Shown piece by piece: positions 52,638 to 64,000 of a stretch of DNA of 64,000 nucleotides. Source of the DNA: Psychrobacillus sp042945595 (GTDB lineage: Bacteria > Bacillota > Bacilli > Bacillales_A > Planococcaceae); assembly GCF_042945595.1 (NCBI RefSeq), contig NZ_CP168493.1, positions 3,348,001 to 3,412,000 on the forward strand, given 5' to 3'. A program made the translations under genes and the position numbers. The stretch's first letter is position 1. Each line of letters begins with the position of its first letter. The notes below the pieces were generated by a model. That model was not told the origin of the DNA. It saw only the letters and a program-made list of their open reading frames with translations, and did not search any database.

Positions 52638-53018
52638 TTACTTTTTCTCCATTATTGCAAAGTAATTTCCTTCATTGTCTGCAAAGTTAAAAACTCTACC
52701 TGAAGGCATCATTACTAGTTCTCCTACTGTAATTTCTTTTTCCGAAAAGTCTTTATACAATTGATCCAGATTATCCGAGAAAAATAGTAATGAAGGTGTG
52801 TTAAGGTTTAGCTCCGGCTGCATCTTAGCGATTAGTTCTTTATTGTGTAGAACGATACTTGTTTCTGCATCACTCGTTGGTGCAATTTCGATCCATCTCA
52901 TTCCTTGCCCATTATCTTCATCTGAAATAACGCTAAATCCTGCTTTTTCTGTCCAAAATTTTACTGTCTCTTCTTGGTTGTTTACATATAGCATTATTTG
53001 ACCGACTTTATTAATCAT
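52638..53018 (-). CDS. VOC (glyoxalase-like) family protein, 126 aa
   Basis: Two beta-alpha-beta-beta-beta units: MINKVGQIMLYVNNQEETVKFWTEKAGF and a second half ending NFADNEGNYFAIMEKK. Glyoxalase/bleomycin-resistance superfamily; metal ligands are not all evident, and the substrate is unknown. GGAGA ribosome-binding site. Single gene. Confidence 0.88.
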   Translation of the reverse strand: MINKVGQIMLYVNNQEETVKFWTEKAGFSVISDEDNGQGMRWIEIAPTSDAETSIVLHNKELIAKMQPELNLNTPSLLFFSDNLDQLYKDFSEKEITVGELVMMPSGRVFNFADNEGNYFAIMEKK

Positions 53019-53123
53019 TCTCCTGTCTCCCTACTATTAATTTTGCTCTTCGTAACTCTAACTTCATTATAGGTAAGTAACTATGAAGTGTCAAAAATTA
53101 AGAACTAACGTTCCTATAATTTT

Positions 53124-53308
53124 TCATTCATTCATCTTCTCCCAAACGACTTGCGATTTTGCCATGTTAATGGCTAGTTCATGGGATATAGGTATACAGA
53201 TAAAACTGCTTTCTTCTCGAGATTGCTCGTTTTTGCCTCATGCAATGCTCTTTACGATTACATCATTTACTTCAAAGTATCTAACTAAATTATTTTGTCG
53301 TTGCCATT
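53124..53308 (-). pseudogene. Decayed coding segment
   Basis: On the minus strand a frame reads NLVRYFEVNDVIVKSIA, a TGA, then GKNEQSREESSFICIPISHE and LAINMAKSQVVWEKMNE before a final stop. The two halves look like one protein with a nonsense codon; no start codon is found in frame. The antisense 75-residue open frame in the same place has no ribosome-binding site and an unlikely composition. Family not recognised. Confidence 0.35.
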
Positions 53309-53399
53309 AAATAGACACTTTATTTCTTACTATCTACCTTTACAATTTAGACATTTCGAAGTAAGATGTTCTTCATGCACTTAAAAAGAGGTGGCTAAA

Positions 53400-53840
53400 T
53401 TGGATAAAAAAAATGATATCACTATTGATATGTTATTAGACATCTATTATGACGTTTCTAAGAAAATGTCGAGCCAACGAGCAAAATCATTGGCTGAACA
53501 CTTAAGAAAAAATGATCTAACGCTCAACCAATATTTAATTTTAAGTATTATTGAACATGATGGTGCTTGCTTATCAATCCATTTGGCAGAGAAATTAAGA
53601 TTAAAAGCAGCTTCCATTACGTATTTAGTTGACTCATTAGAAAAGAGAGGATTGGTCAAACGAGTTGACAATCCTGAAGATCGGAGAAGTCATTTTATTA
53701 ATTTAACGGACGAAGGGATAAATGTTATTTCTTTTCCGATGAAAGACACTGTAATTACTCAATTTTTTGAAAAAATGGACCAAGATGAGTTAGAAATGTT
53801 CTACTTCATGTTGCGTTTGTTAAATAGGAAAATTACTTAA
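53400..53840 (+). CDS. MarR-family regulator, 146 aa
   Basis: Winged-helix MarR protein: LTLNQYLILSIIEHDGACLS leads into the helix-turn-helix (LAEKLRLKAASITYLVDSLEKRG, about 58-80) and the wing (VDNPEDRRSHFINLTDEG). A TTG start at 53400 follows AAAGAGGTGG; an in-frame GTG nine bases upstream overlaps that site. It is followed by an ABC-2-type permease gene 33 bp downstream, probably its target. Confidence 0.92.
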   Translation: MDKKNDITIDMLLDIYYDVSKKMSSQRAKSLAEHLRKNDLTLNQYLILSIIEHDGACLSIHLAEKLRLKAASITYLVDSLEKRGLVKRVDNPEDRRSHFINLTDEGINVISFPMKDTVITQFFEKMDQDELEMFYFMLRLLNRKIT

Positions 53841-53873
53841 AATTTATTATTATTTAGATTGGAATGTGAGATT

Positions 53874-55124
53874 TTGAAAACATTATTAAAAGTAAAATTT
53901 GCGTGGTTTCCCGTTTGGTCTACTGCTTTACTTATGCTAAGCATGATCAGTATCTATTTACCAGTGTTCGCAGGAAATGATCAAAAAATGACCAATTTCC
54001 CGCTCATCATTGTAAGTGAGGATGAAGAATTTGCTTCCTCGGATATGGGAAAAGCAATGATAAATAACTTAACGGAAAAACAGGATGGTCATTCTATTCA
54101 ATGGAAGATCGAATCCAGTGAAAAAAGTGCTGTTCAAGCAATTAAAGAAAATAAAGCTTACGGGGCATTGATAATTCCATCTGGTTTTTCACAATCACTC
54201 GCTACCTTAGAAAGTGATTTAATGTCAGAACAAACAGAAGGAAACGCCGCAAAGATGAAGATTCTGATTAATGAAGGTGGCGGACAGATGGCTACATCCA
54301 TTGCAGCAAATGTACTTCAGTCCATCGCTTCTTCTACATCTTCAGCTGTAAGTAATACATTAAAAGATACAATGACACAAGAGGGGTTACACGTTTCCCC
54401 ACTCGTAACCTCGTTATTAGACGAACCCATCCAATATTCATCTTCCAATGTTCTAGGATTGTCTACTAATGTAAATAAAGGGATGACACCTTTCATGATG
54501 GTACTCATCGCATCGATTACAGGACTTATGGGTGCACAAATGATTCAAGGTTATTTAGGGGGGATAGGGGAAGGAATTAGAAAAGCTGGGTACCCTTTAA
54601 GCGACTCAAAATTACTACTTACCGAAATGCTTCTCGGAATAATATTAGCGATCCTTGTATCTTCGACATTACAGTTAGCGGTGTTTGGGGTCTTTGGTAG
54701 TGCCCATTCAACTTCCATTTGGAGTATTTTCTTCTTTACACTTCTGTGTAGTCTGACCATGTTCTTTATGTTTAAAGTGATTGGCTTACTTTTCGGTAAA
54801 TGGGGTATGCTTGTTATGTTCCCTATTAACATTTTAGGAATTTTCGCAAGCGGAGGTGCCATTCCACTTACTACTTTACCAGTATTCCATCATGTTTTCA
54901 GCCTTTTCCTACCTACTCGTTATATGGTTGACGGAATGAGGTCGTTGCTATTTTATGGTGGCAACATGCAATCCGGACTTGGCACTGCATTATGGGTAAT
55001 TTCAATCTATTTGGTAGTATTCCTTGCTGTGTGTATGATCTTCCTAATTCGTTCAAATAAAAAAGGAAGTCCTTCCAAAGCGCACTCTTTGGATAAGCCT
55101 GCAGATCAAACGGTCGCTTTATAA
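53874..55124 (+). CDS. ABC-2-type / YhgE-Pip-like membrane permease, 416 aa
   Basis: One N-terminal membrane segment (about 10-30), a large extracytoplasmic region (about 35-200) and five or six C-terminal segments (about 205-395), the layout of ABC-2 permeases of the YhgE/Pip kind. The start is uncertain: a TTG at 53874 is preferred; TTG at 53859 is also in frame. No ATPase gene is adjacent. Together with the MarR regulator it is probably an efflux or stress-export unit. Confidence 0.82.
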   Translation: MKTLLKVKFAWFPVWSTALLMLSMISIYLPVFAGNDQKMTNFPLIIVSEDEEFASSDMGKAMINNLTEKQDGHSIQWKIESSEKSAVQAIKENKAYGALIIPSGFSQSLATLESDLMSEQTEGNAAKMKILINEGGGQMATSIAANVLQSIASSTSSAVSNTLKDTMTQEGLHVSPLVTSLLDEPIQYSSSNVLGLSTNVNKGMTPFMMVLIASITGLMGAQMIQGYLGGIGEGIRKAGYPLSDSKLLLTEMLLGIILAILVSSTLQLAVFGVFGSAHSTSIWSIFFFTLLCSLTMFFMFKVIGLLFGKWGMLVMFPINILGIFASGGAIPLTTLPVFHHVFSLFLPTRYMVDGMRSLLFYGGNMQSGLGTALWVISIYLVVFLAVCMIFLIRSNKKGSPSKAHSLDKPADQTVAL

Positions 55125-55126
55125 TT

Positions 55127-55184
55127 AAAATAGCTGTTTCCAAATGATTAGCTTCATACAATCATTTGGAGACGGCTTTTTTTA
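55127..55184 (+). terminator. Terminator of the permease gene
   Basis: AGCTGTTTCCAAATGAT and ATCATTTGGAGACGGCT arms, then TTTTTTTATT. Confidence 0.88.
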
Positions 55185-55250
55185 TTCAATTCCGCATTTT
55201 ATAGCGTTTTTCTATTAGAATCAAGTAACCGATCCAGTTTATTTATTACA

Positions 55251-55263
55251 GGTGCCTGGCACC
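55251..55263. repeat. GGTGCCTGGCACC palindrome
   Basis: A 13-bp odd palindrome of the type that recurs between genes in many Bacillus genomes, often near REP-associated transposases. Only one copy is seen here. Confidence 0.4.
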
Positions 55264-55323
55264 CGTAATATATTGTCCATAAAATGGATATTATGTAATG
55301 GTTTTTGCTTTAAAACATAAAAC

Positions 55324-55351
55324 GAGCTCCTAACAATTTTGCTAGGAGCTC
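55324..55351 (-). terminator. Terminator of the PstS-like gene
   Basis: GAGCTCCTAGC and GTTAGGAGCTC arms, then GTTTTATG on the minus strand; similar to the hairpin at 45873-45904. Confidence 0.75.
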
Positions 55352-55354
55352 ATC

Positions 55355-56518
55355 TCATTCACTTATAGTTACATAACCAATTTTTTCAACTAATCCTTGA
55401 CCTTGTGGTGACAATATCCACTCGATCAATTTCTCTACATTCGGATTTTCTGTTCCGGCTGTAACTATATAAAACTCAGAAGTAATCGGATATGTACCAG
55501 ACCGAATGGTTTCTTTCGTTGGTGCTACGCCTTCTATTTCTAATAATTTTATTTGATTGTTTTTTACCATTTCTGTGGAATAGAACCGAAATGTATAGCC
55601 GATTGCATTATTATAGTTTTTATACTTCGATACTTCATTTATAATACCTCCCATTCCCGTTGCAATATCTTCCGAAGGTGCTTCCATGATTGGTGTAGTT
55701 CCCATTAAGTGTTCAAGTGCTGTCTGGCTTCCGCTATTGGCTGGACGTTGAAATGCGCGGATCGTATTATCATTTCCTCCTACGTCTTTCCAATTCGTCA
55801 CTTTGCCAGAGTAGATAGCCTTTATTTGCTCAATCGTTAGTCTATCAATGGGGTTCTTTTGATTGACGAAAAAGACAAATGCTTCCCGACCAATTGGCGT
55901 CATTTTGAGTTCTAACCCCTTTTGTTCGGCTGTTTTCTTCTGTGCCTCGGAAGGAGCGGCAACGAAAATCATATCTACCTTGCCATTGAATAGATTACTA
56001 TAGGCATCCGGTGTTGTATTAACCATCACTTCACTATCGTAAGGAGAATAATCCTTTTTAGGATAGGTTGCCTCTACAAATGATGCATACAACGGATAAA
56101 GTGCCGTCGCACCGTCCATTTTTGGTAAACTATCCGTTAGCTGCATTGTCGTTTGTTCGTCTAAAATCGCAACCCCTTGCGAATTTGTAAACGGCTCGTA
56201 TTCATATGTATTGACCTCAGCATCAACAGTAGGAATTCGATTCTTATATTCATGCTGAATCGGCGAGATCGCACTCACTAAAATAGCAACTCCCGCAATG
56301 GCACCAAACGTTACCTTCCGTTTCTTCCTTTTGAAAAAATGGAAAAGGGTTAATACATTAAAGACATATAACACTACAGCACTTGTAATGATTAATGCAA
56401 CATAATATATTTTACCTGTTAAAAGAATGAAAAATAAAATAAATACAGTAAAGAAAAGCATGCCAATTAGAATGAAAATGGCATATAAGATTGGTGCAAC
56501 TAGCGATTTTTTCTCCAA
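55355..56518 (-). CDS. PstS-like substrate-binding protein with N-terminal membrane segments, 387 aa
   Basis: Three hydrophobic segments (about 8-33, 37-60 and 70-88) replace the usual lipoprotein signal; the rest (about 105-387) is a phosphate-binding-protein fold: MDGATALYPLYASFVEATYP, LTIEQIKAIYSGKVTNWKDVGG and RPANSGSQTALEHLMG, hallmark PstS segments. The membrane-anchored form without pst transporter genes nearby suggests a phosphate sensor or scavenger rather than part of a Pst operon. Full length, with a terminator after it. Confidence 0.85.
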   Translation of the reverse strand: MEKKSLVAPILYAIFILIGMLFFTVFILFFILLTGKIYYVALIITSAVVLYVFNVLTLFHFFKRKKRKVTFGAIAGVAILVSAISPIQHEYKNRIPTVDAEVNTYEYEPFTNSQGVAILDEQTTMQLTDSLPKMDGATALYPLYASFVEATYPKKDYSPYDSEVMVNTTPDAYSNLFNGKVDMIFVAAPSEAQKKTAEQKGLELKMTPIGREAFVFFVNQKNPIDRLTIEQIKAIYSGKVTNWKDVGGNDNTIRAFQRPANSGSQTALEHLMGTTPIMEAPSEDIATGMGGIINEVSKYKNYNNAIGYTFRFYSTEMVKNNQIKLLEIEGVAPTKETIRSGTYPITSEFYIVTAGTENPNVEKLIEWILSPQGQGLVEKIGYVTISE

Positions 56519-56679
56519 TTGAATCCCCCCTTACTTGTCTATTCTACATATGAGGGAGGGAATCCTTTTATAACACTTATTGAACCCAAGAGTTTAGTAT
56601 TTCTTTCACTGTTTCTATTGAAATATCCGTTTCATTAAATATCTTCTTGTATTGCTTCAATTTGATGTAAGTGCCCTTA

Positions 56680-57414
56680 TTATTTCAAATAATCCACTAC
56701 AATTTGCACAATCAATAAAACCGTAACCAATCTCAGTAATGGCTTTACTTGTTCAGATTTTAATTTGCGAGCTAAACGTACTCCAAGTTGGGCACCTACA
56801 ATCGCTCCAAGCATTAATGCAATAGTGAGTGGCCAGATAATTTTGCCTGTAGAAATATACGTAATGGAAGCTCCAAAGCAACTGGCAAAAACACCGATTC
56901 TTGCTAAACCCACTGCTCGAATATAAGCGATCTTTTGACTAGCATATAAGTAAAGTGCTAGCGTGCTGCTCCCCGGTCCAAACATACCGTCGTACATTCC
57001 AATTCCAAGTAATGCTGGCCCCGTTTTTTTATTCACACGCAACGGCTCTGTACCTTCAAAGTTTCCCTTTCCCATAAAAGAAGTGATAAACGCAAAGCTT
57101 AGTAACACGATGGCAATGATAGTTAGTGTATCACCACTTAAAAAGGATGCGATTAGACCGCCTAAAATACCTCCCCCTAAGCAAAATGCAAGAACAGACA
57201 ATGCCTCTTTTACCGAAACCTCTTTCCCTTTAAAAATAACGAGAAAGCTGGATAGCGAGCTAACTGTATTGGATACTTTGTTCGCACCTATTGCTGAGTG
57301 CACGGGTAGCCCCATAAGTAGCATCGTTGGTAAGCTAATGAGTCCTCCGCCTCCGACTAGTGTACCGACGACATTGCCAACAACTCCTACAATAAAAAAG
57401 AGGATGAATTCCAT
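56680..57414 (-). CDS. TauE/SafE-family sulfite exporter-like protein, 244 aa
   Basis: Seven to eight membrane segments with the family N-terminus (GVVGNVVGTLVGGGGLISLPTMLLMGLP, about 8-35) and a second repeat half (GMYDGMFGPGSSTLALYLYA). Anion export (sulfite, sulfonates or similar) is the family role. ATG at 57414 follows AAGAAGG; an ATG at 57456 with GAGAGGT close by is a possible alternative start. Single gene. Confidence 0.87.
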   Translation of the reverse strand: MEFILFFIVGVVGNVVGTLVGGGGLISLPTMLLMGLPVHSAIGANKVSNTVSSLSSFLVIFKGKEVSVKEALSVLAFCLGGGILGGLIASFLSGDTLTIIAIVLLSFAFITSFMGKGNFEGTEPLRVNKKTGPALLGIGMYDGMFGPGSSTLALYLYASQKIAYIRAVGLARIGVFASCFGASITYISTGKIIWPLTIALMLGAIVGAQLGVRLARKLKSEQVKPLLRLVTVLLIVQIVVDYLK

Positions 57415-57576
57415 AATAAAGCCTTCTTTCCATTCTTTCTGATGTAGATTTAGCATACCTCTCCATTAAACATAAGTAAATTCAATAGTATTTATCGTTT
57501 TACATTTGGAAAACTTATTAACTTTAGAAGGAGAAATGATGACAAAAGGGGAAGTACTAATATAGGAGGGTTTCAG

Positions 57577-58560
57577 ATGAAAAAATTACTATTGTTGTCA
57601 TTTGTTTTATTCGGTTGTACAAATGAAAATATAACTGCCGAAAAAGTCGCGACAAATTTGAATACTCCTTGGTCCATAAATCAACATGAAAATACTTTCT
57701 ACATATCTGAACGTGTGGGCACTATAGCAGAAATTACGAGTAATGGAAAAGTTGTTCATAAACAAGTGAAACTTACTAATGATTTGTCAAATGCTTCGGA
57801 AGCAGGTCTACTCGGGTTTGTATTAAAGAATGATTTTGACGATTCACATGAGGCATTCGCATACTACACATACAATCAGAATGGAGATTCTTTTAATCGA
57901 GTAGTAACAATTAGACAAGATAATGATGCATGGAAGGAAGTTTCCATTCATCTAGACAGTATACCTACAGGCAATATTCATCATGGGGGCAGACTAGCAA
58001 TTGGACCGGATGGGTTCTTATATGTCACGGTTGGTGATGCAGGAAATCCAACTAATGCACAAGATGCAAAATCTCTTAACGGGAAAATACTACGAATGAG
58101 GGAAGATGAAACATTCGAAATCTATACTACCGGACATCGCAATCCACAAGGACTCGCTTGGGATAAGGATGGAACACTTTTCGAGACTGAACATGGACAA
58201 ACTGCAATGGATGAAATTAATCGAATAGAACCAGGTAAAAACTACGGATACCCAATTATCCAAGGGACAGAAACGAAGGATGGATTGGAATCACCTATTA
58301 TTACCTCCGGTGAACATGATACATGGGCACCTTCAGGTATTACATTTCACAAAGGAAAGTTATATGTTGCTTCCCTTCGTGGCGAAGCGGTCAAAGTAAT
58401 GAATGTATCGACAGGAGAAGTAGAGCGTTCCATTACTGGATTTGGACGTGTACGCGATGTATTCTCTAACGGAGAATACATCTACTTTGTTACAAATAAC
58501 ACAGATGGTCGAGGAGCACCTAATAACGGTGATGATATACTGTATCGCTTGAAAGAGTAA
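57577..58560 (+). CDS. PQQ-type sugar dehydrogenase-like lipoprotein, 327 aa
   Basis: Glucose/sorbosone-dehydrogenase beta-propeller. A short signal with a lipobox (LLLSFVLFGC, Cys14) anchors it outside. Propeller blocks include EAGLLGFVL, HHGGRLAIGPDGFLYVTVGD (about 145-165), NGKILRM and TGHRNPQGLAWD. The His/Arg positions that hold PQQ in YliI-like enzymes (HHGG, GHRNPQ) are present. Bacillales do not make PQQ, so the cofactor would be taken up, or the protein has another role. AGGAGGG ribosome-binding site. Confidence 0.88.
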   Translation: MKKLLLLSFVLFGCTNENITAEKVATNLNTPWSINQHENTFYISERVGTIAEITSNGKVVHKQVKLTNDLSNASEAGLLGFVLKNDFDDSHEAFAYYTYNQNGDSFNRVVTIRQDNDAWKEVSIHLDSIPTGNIHHGGRLAIGPDGFLYVTVGDAGNPTNAQDAKSLNGKILRMREDETFEIYTTGHRNPQGLAWDKDGTLFETEHGQTAMDEINRIEPGKNYGYPIIQGTETKDGLESPIITSGEHDTWAPSGITFHKGKLYVASLRGEAVKVMNVSTGEVERSITGFGRVRDVFSNGEYIYFVTNNTDGRGAPNNGDDILYRLKE

Positions 58561-58564
58561 CTTG

Positions 58565-59035
58565 CTACAACTTCAAGCACATCGCGATTTGCACACCTGA
58601 TCTACCATTGAATCGCTTACCTTCATCGATAAATCCTGCCTTTAAATAAACTGATTGCGCTGCCTTATTAGCTTCGTTAACACCAAGTACGATTTGGTTT
58701 ACTTGAGGAAAATTTTCGCTTGTATATTCGAGTAGTAGTCCCATCGATATCATTGCAATTCCACGCCCTTGATAAGTTGGATGTACAGAATAACCTCGCA
58801 GTAAAATGCTCTCTTGTATTTCTGTATAATGAAATTTATCTTCACCTATATCGAGCACGAAAAACCCTGCAACTTGCCCTTTTTCTAAAATAACAATTGG
58901 TGAATAAGTAGTTGTATTTTCACTTCGTTCTAATAGTTCAAGTGGATGTGCTGTGAAGGTTAAGTGCTCTTTTGAAAGTGGATAATCCTCTAAAGCAGCT
59001 CGATATTTCATTTCATAAGGTGCAAGTGTAATCAT
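58565..59035 (-). CDS. GNAT-family N-acetyltransferase, 156 aa
   Basis: Acetyl-CoA loop RGYSVHPTYQGRGIAMISMGLLLE (about 83-106) and the late NEANKAAQSVYLKAGFIDEGKR motif place it in the GNAT superfamily. The ATG at 59035 is preceded by AAGAGGAAG; a longer frame to 59119 lacks a start signal. Substrate unknown. Confidence 0.88.
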   Translation of the reverse strand: MITLAPYEMKYRAALEDYPLSKEHLTFTAHPLELLERSENTTTYSPIVILEKGQVAGFFVLDIGEDKFHYTEIQESILLRGYSVHPTYQGRGIAMISMGLLLEYTSENFPQVNQIVLGVNEANKAAQSVYLKAGFIDEGKRFNGRSGVQIAMCLKL

Positions 59036-59188
59036 GAATACTTCCTCTTTTTCTATTTTTATATTAGCATAACACAATAATTTCTCTAGTCTCAAATTGT
59101 GGACAAGTACTCGGCCCATTTATCTCTTCTAGGTTAATACTGTATACACTGAAAGAAAAAGTGCCTCACTTAGGAAATCACTTTCCCT

Positions 59189-59320
59189 TTAATACAATTG
59201 AAATCCCATATCATCTACTACATGAATATATTTTGGCACCTTCAAGTAAATATATGTGATTCCAGCCGCTCTCCCATTTTCATAGCCTTGTAAAAAGCCA
59301 TCTGCAGAAAGAACTAATAA
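59189..59320 (-). pseudogene. Permease or ABC C-terminal fragment
   Basis: A minus-strand frame joined out of phase to the truncated ATPase reads LLVLSADGFLQGYENGRAAG and ITYIYLKVPKYIHVVDDMGFQ to a stop. It appears to be the end of a lost downstream gene of the ytrAB-type operon, left by an internal deletion. Confidence 0.45.
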
Positions 59321-59321
59321 T

Positions 59322-59486
59322 TTATTTGATAAATCCAGCTAGTATTTTTAGTAAAGTTGTTTTCCCATCACCATTGCGTCCAATTAAGCCAGTTATTTTA
59401 TGATCTTCTAATTGAAATGTTATATCTTCAAGCGCATGCATTCGCTTATAACGCTTTTTTAACCTTTGACACTCAATCACCCTCAC
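59322..59486 (-). pseudogene. Truncated ABC ATPase (YtrB-like), 54 codons
   Basis: The frame reads CQRLKKRYKRMHALEDITFQ and then the Walker A segment GLIGRNGDGKTTLLKILAGF before stopping, so everything after the first quarter of the ATPase is gone. A GTG start with GGAGG overlaps the end of the GntR gene, the normal ytrA-ytrB arrangement. Confidence 0.8.
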
Positions 59487-59856
59487 ATTTGTTCCTCCTC
59501 CCATTTTTAATTAGTTGGATAAGTTCCTCTTCTGTCACAGAAAGCCTTCTCGCTTCCAATACAAGCTCTCTAACCATATGCACTAACGTTTCACTTCGTC
59601 TCTTTTCCAAAATCTTTATTTTGGCTTCTGGTTTTACAAACATACCAAGACCCCTTCTCTTGTAAAGAATTTGATCCTCCACGAGTATCGTCAACCCTTT
59701 AGCTGCTGTTGCTGGATTTATATTGAAGAGGTCTGCTAATTGGTATTGAGAATGAACTTTCTCATCGCTTTGAAAACGATCGGCTATTATTTCATTCTCC
59801 ATCCATTCGGAAATTTGAATATAGATAGGCTTCGTACTATCAGCATTTAGATTCAA
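59473..59856 (-). CDS. GntR-family (YtrA-like) regulator, 127 aa
   Basis: Short GntR regulator with the winged helix (YIQISEWMENEIIADRFQSD and QLADLFNINPATAAKGLTIL, about 11-60) and a small helical tail, the YtrA subfamily that represses ABC export operons. The TTG at 59856 follows AAAGGAGG. Its ABC operon is broken (see 59322-59486), so the regulator is probably the last intact relic. Confidence 0.85.
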   Translation of the reverse strand: MNLNADSTKPIYIQISEWMENEIIADRFQSDEKVHSQYQLADLFNINPATAAKGLTILVEDQILYKRRGLGMFVKPEAKIKILEKRRSETLVHMVRELVLEARRLSVTEEELIQLIKNGRRNKCEGD

Positions 59857-60064
59857 TTTTATAAACCTCCTTTCAAACATTTCAGTGCAATAGTGTTGTA
59901 ATGTAGTATATTATAAAATCGTAGAATTGTCTAATTTATTTTGACAATTAAAAACCACATTCTAGATATATGCTTTAATTTAACTATAAATTTATTTTTT
60001 AATACTAAAAAGGGTTATCGGAAATTATCTAGAATTTATATATAAGAGATGGAGGTTATTTTAT

Positions 60065-60418
60065 ATGAAGTTAGGACAAGTTGCAGTAAATGTAGAAAAT
60101 GTAGCACGTGCTGTCGTATTTTATAAGGATGTAATCGGATTACCTTTATTATTTGAAATCGATGGTTTAGCATTCTTTCAATGTGAAGATACAAGATTAT
60201 TATTAAGTAGATCTGAAACAGCAGAATTCGACCACAAAAGCTCTGTATTGTATTTTAAAGTGGATAATTTGTATGGAGAAGTTGCACGAATGCAAGAAGC
60301 AGGTGCAATATTCATAGACGATCCACATATGGTTGCAAAGATGGATGATACCGAAACATGGATGGCATTCTTTAAAGACACAGAAGGAAATACCCATGCA
60401 TTAATGAGTGAAATATAA
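60065..60418 (+). CDS. VOC (glyoxalase-like) family protein, 117 aa
   Basis: Two half-domains: LGQVAVNVENVARAVVFYKDVIGLPLLFE and ETWMAFFKDTEGNTHALMSE. The His/Glu pattern fits a glyoxalase/dioxygenase-superfamily fold, with Gln near the first ligand position. GGAGGT ribosome-binding site. Substrate unknown. Single gene with its own terminator. Confidence 0.9.
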   Translation: MKLGQVAVNVENVARAVVFYKDVIGLPLLFEIDGLAFFQCEDTRLLLSRSETAEFDHKSSVLYFKVDNLYGEVARMQEAGAIFIDDPHMVAKMDDTETWMAFFKDTEGNTHALMSEI

Positions 60419-60422
60419 AGTA

Positions 60423-60446
60423 GCCCCTCATTGGAGGGGCATTTTT
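60423..60446 (+). terminator. Terminator of the 60065-60418 VOC gene
   Basis: GCCCCT and AGGGGC arms around a 6-nt loop, then ATTTTT. Confidence 0.9.
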
Positions 60447-60454
60447 ACATTTGT

Positions 60455-60500
60455 GACCGAATAAAAAAATTCTGATCGGACAGAGAATAATGTGACTGTT
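60455..60500 (-). repeat. 20-nt tandem TATCCGGTC-type repeat, locus 3
   Basis: Three worn units on the minus strand: plus-strand GACCGAATA (60455), GATCGGACA (60474) and GACTG (60494), 19-20 nt apart. It lies directly after the terminator at 60423-60446 and, as at the other two loci, TATCCGGTC-type units read towards the gene. Confidence 0.5.
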
Positions 60501-60911
60501 TAGCATTTTTCACTCATTTTATATTTAGTTGCTTTCCCTTCCCCCACAATTATTAACCCCATACTCTGTAACATTCTTGTGATGGTTTGATGCTGTTGAA
60601 TATGCAAAAATCTGCGGCATTCACTATTCGATAGTTGGTCTCCAATGAATATAAAACATTCTTAGACTGCATTAATATGTGCATTCGCCTCTTTATAACT
60701 GCACGCTAGACTATAAAATTTACTTTTCAAGACTAAATTATACGCAAAAACTTAATTTATAATTATTTGCTTCTTAATGTCGGTATATGTAATTATTTCC
60801 CGGGTAATGTCGTATCAAGTTGAGTACAAGACTTTATCTAATTCCCACAAAATCAAGTCCTTTTCTCATTAACCAAGTAAGCATTCCGTAACTATTTGAA
60901 AATTTGTACAA
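60501..60911. other. Gene-free region before the rRNA terminator
   Basis: AT-rich, no gene, tRNA or clear structure seen. Confidence 0.5.
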
Positions 60912-60951
60912 CAAAAAAAGTCGCCACCGATTACTCGGTAACGACTTTTTA
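60912..60951 (-). terminator. Terminator of the rRNA operon
   Basis: On the minus strand AAAAAGTCGTTACCGA pairs with TCGGTGGCGACTTTTT and runs into TTT. Confidence 0.92.
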
Positions 60952-60955
60952 TAGT

Positions 60956-61070
<115 letters not shown>

Positions 61071-61132
61071 ATAATGAGTGCTTGTTCACTCAAAACTGGA
61101 TAAAAGACATTGAAATGTGCAAAATCATATTT

Positions 61133-64000
<2,868 letters not shown>

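Noticed and set aside
53083..53310. 75-codon plus-strand open frame
   Set aside because: No ribosome-binding site and odd composition; the minus strand carries a better, though broken, coding signal.
56577..56690. Minus-strand frame TYIKLKQYKKIFNETDISIE ... as a transposase or RT end
   Set aside because: About 30 codons only, overlapping the TauE gene's end in another frame; no family can be assigned.

Overview
The window comes from a low-GC, spore-forming Bacillales bacterium. A Planococcaceae-type genome (Psychrobacillus or Lysinibacillus-like) fits best: the groES/groEL-ydiL-rex-ydiF-tsaD-rimI-tsaB-tsaE order matches the Bacillus subtilis ydi region, there is a perfect CIRCE element, a DnaA-box cluster lies between ydiF and tsaD, and there is a spore-coat-like His-rich protein. 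The genus is an inference; no similarity search was possible.

Layout. (1) Positions 1 to about 11,080 are an accessory island abutting the 3' end of groEL. It holds the edge of an HNH nuclease gene (possibly an ABC-three-component defence protein), three micro-ORFs followed by two translationally coupled serine recombinases, a cluster of five GGTT-N5-ACCGA sites, an excisionase-like gene, two collinear tyrosine integrases, and between these a membrane-anchored TIR protein. A candidate att pair (5879-5900 and 11052-11073) shares a 13-bp core. (2) 11,084-19,822 is conserved housekeeping: chaperonin, CPBP protease, Rex, ABC-F protein, and the t6A tRNA-modification genes tsaD/tsaB/tsaE with rimI. 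(3) 20,003-26,712 is a complete urea module: ureABCEFGDH on the minus strand and a divergent urea transporter gene. (4) 26,857-36,468 is mixed: yugN-like, purU, a LysM-3D cell-wall protein, an Lrp/LysE pair, the His-rich protein, a nucleoid-associated protein, small enzymes and an HD-GYP protein. (5) 36,469-44,380 contains decayed genes (an Rpn-type nuclease), yqeY, two excalibur-domain secreted proteins, an oxidoreductase, a hemolysin-III protein and a cold-shock gene. (6) 44,381-52,421 holds a TetR/SDR divergon and a LacI-controlled sugar ABC transporter operon with a glycogen-debranching-type glycosidase but no ATPase gene. (7) 52,638-60,418 has VOC proteins, a MarR/ABC-2 permease pair, a PstS-like protein, a TauE exporter, a sugar-dehydrogenase lipoprotein and a decayed ytrAB-type operon. 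(8) 60,956-64,000 is the 3' part of an rRNA operon (23S, 5S) on the minus strand.

The strongest unexplained structures are two families of short tandem repeats: a 21-nt GGTCTCG family at two loci and a 20-nt TATCCGGTC family at three. All five lie just beyond the 3' end of a gene, four of them next to an intrinsic terminator, and each family has a fixed orientation relative to the upstream gene. The layered recombinase/TIR/HNH island is the best candidate for an undescribed mobile defence system.
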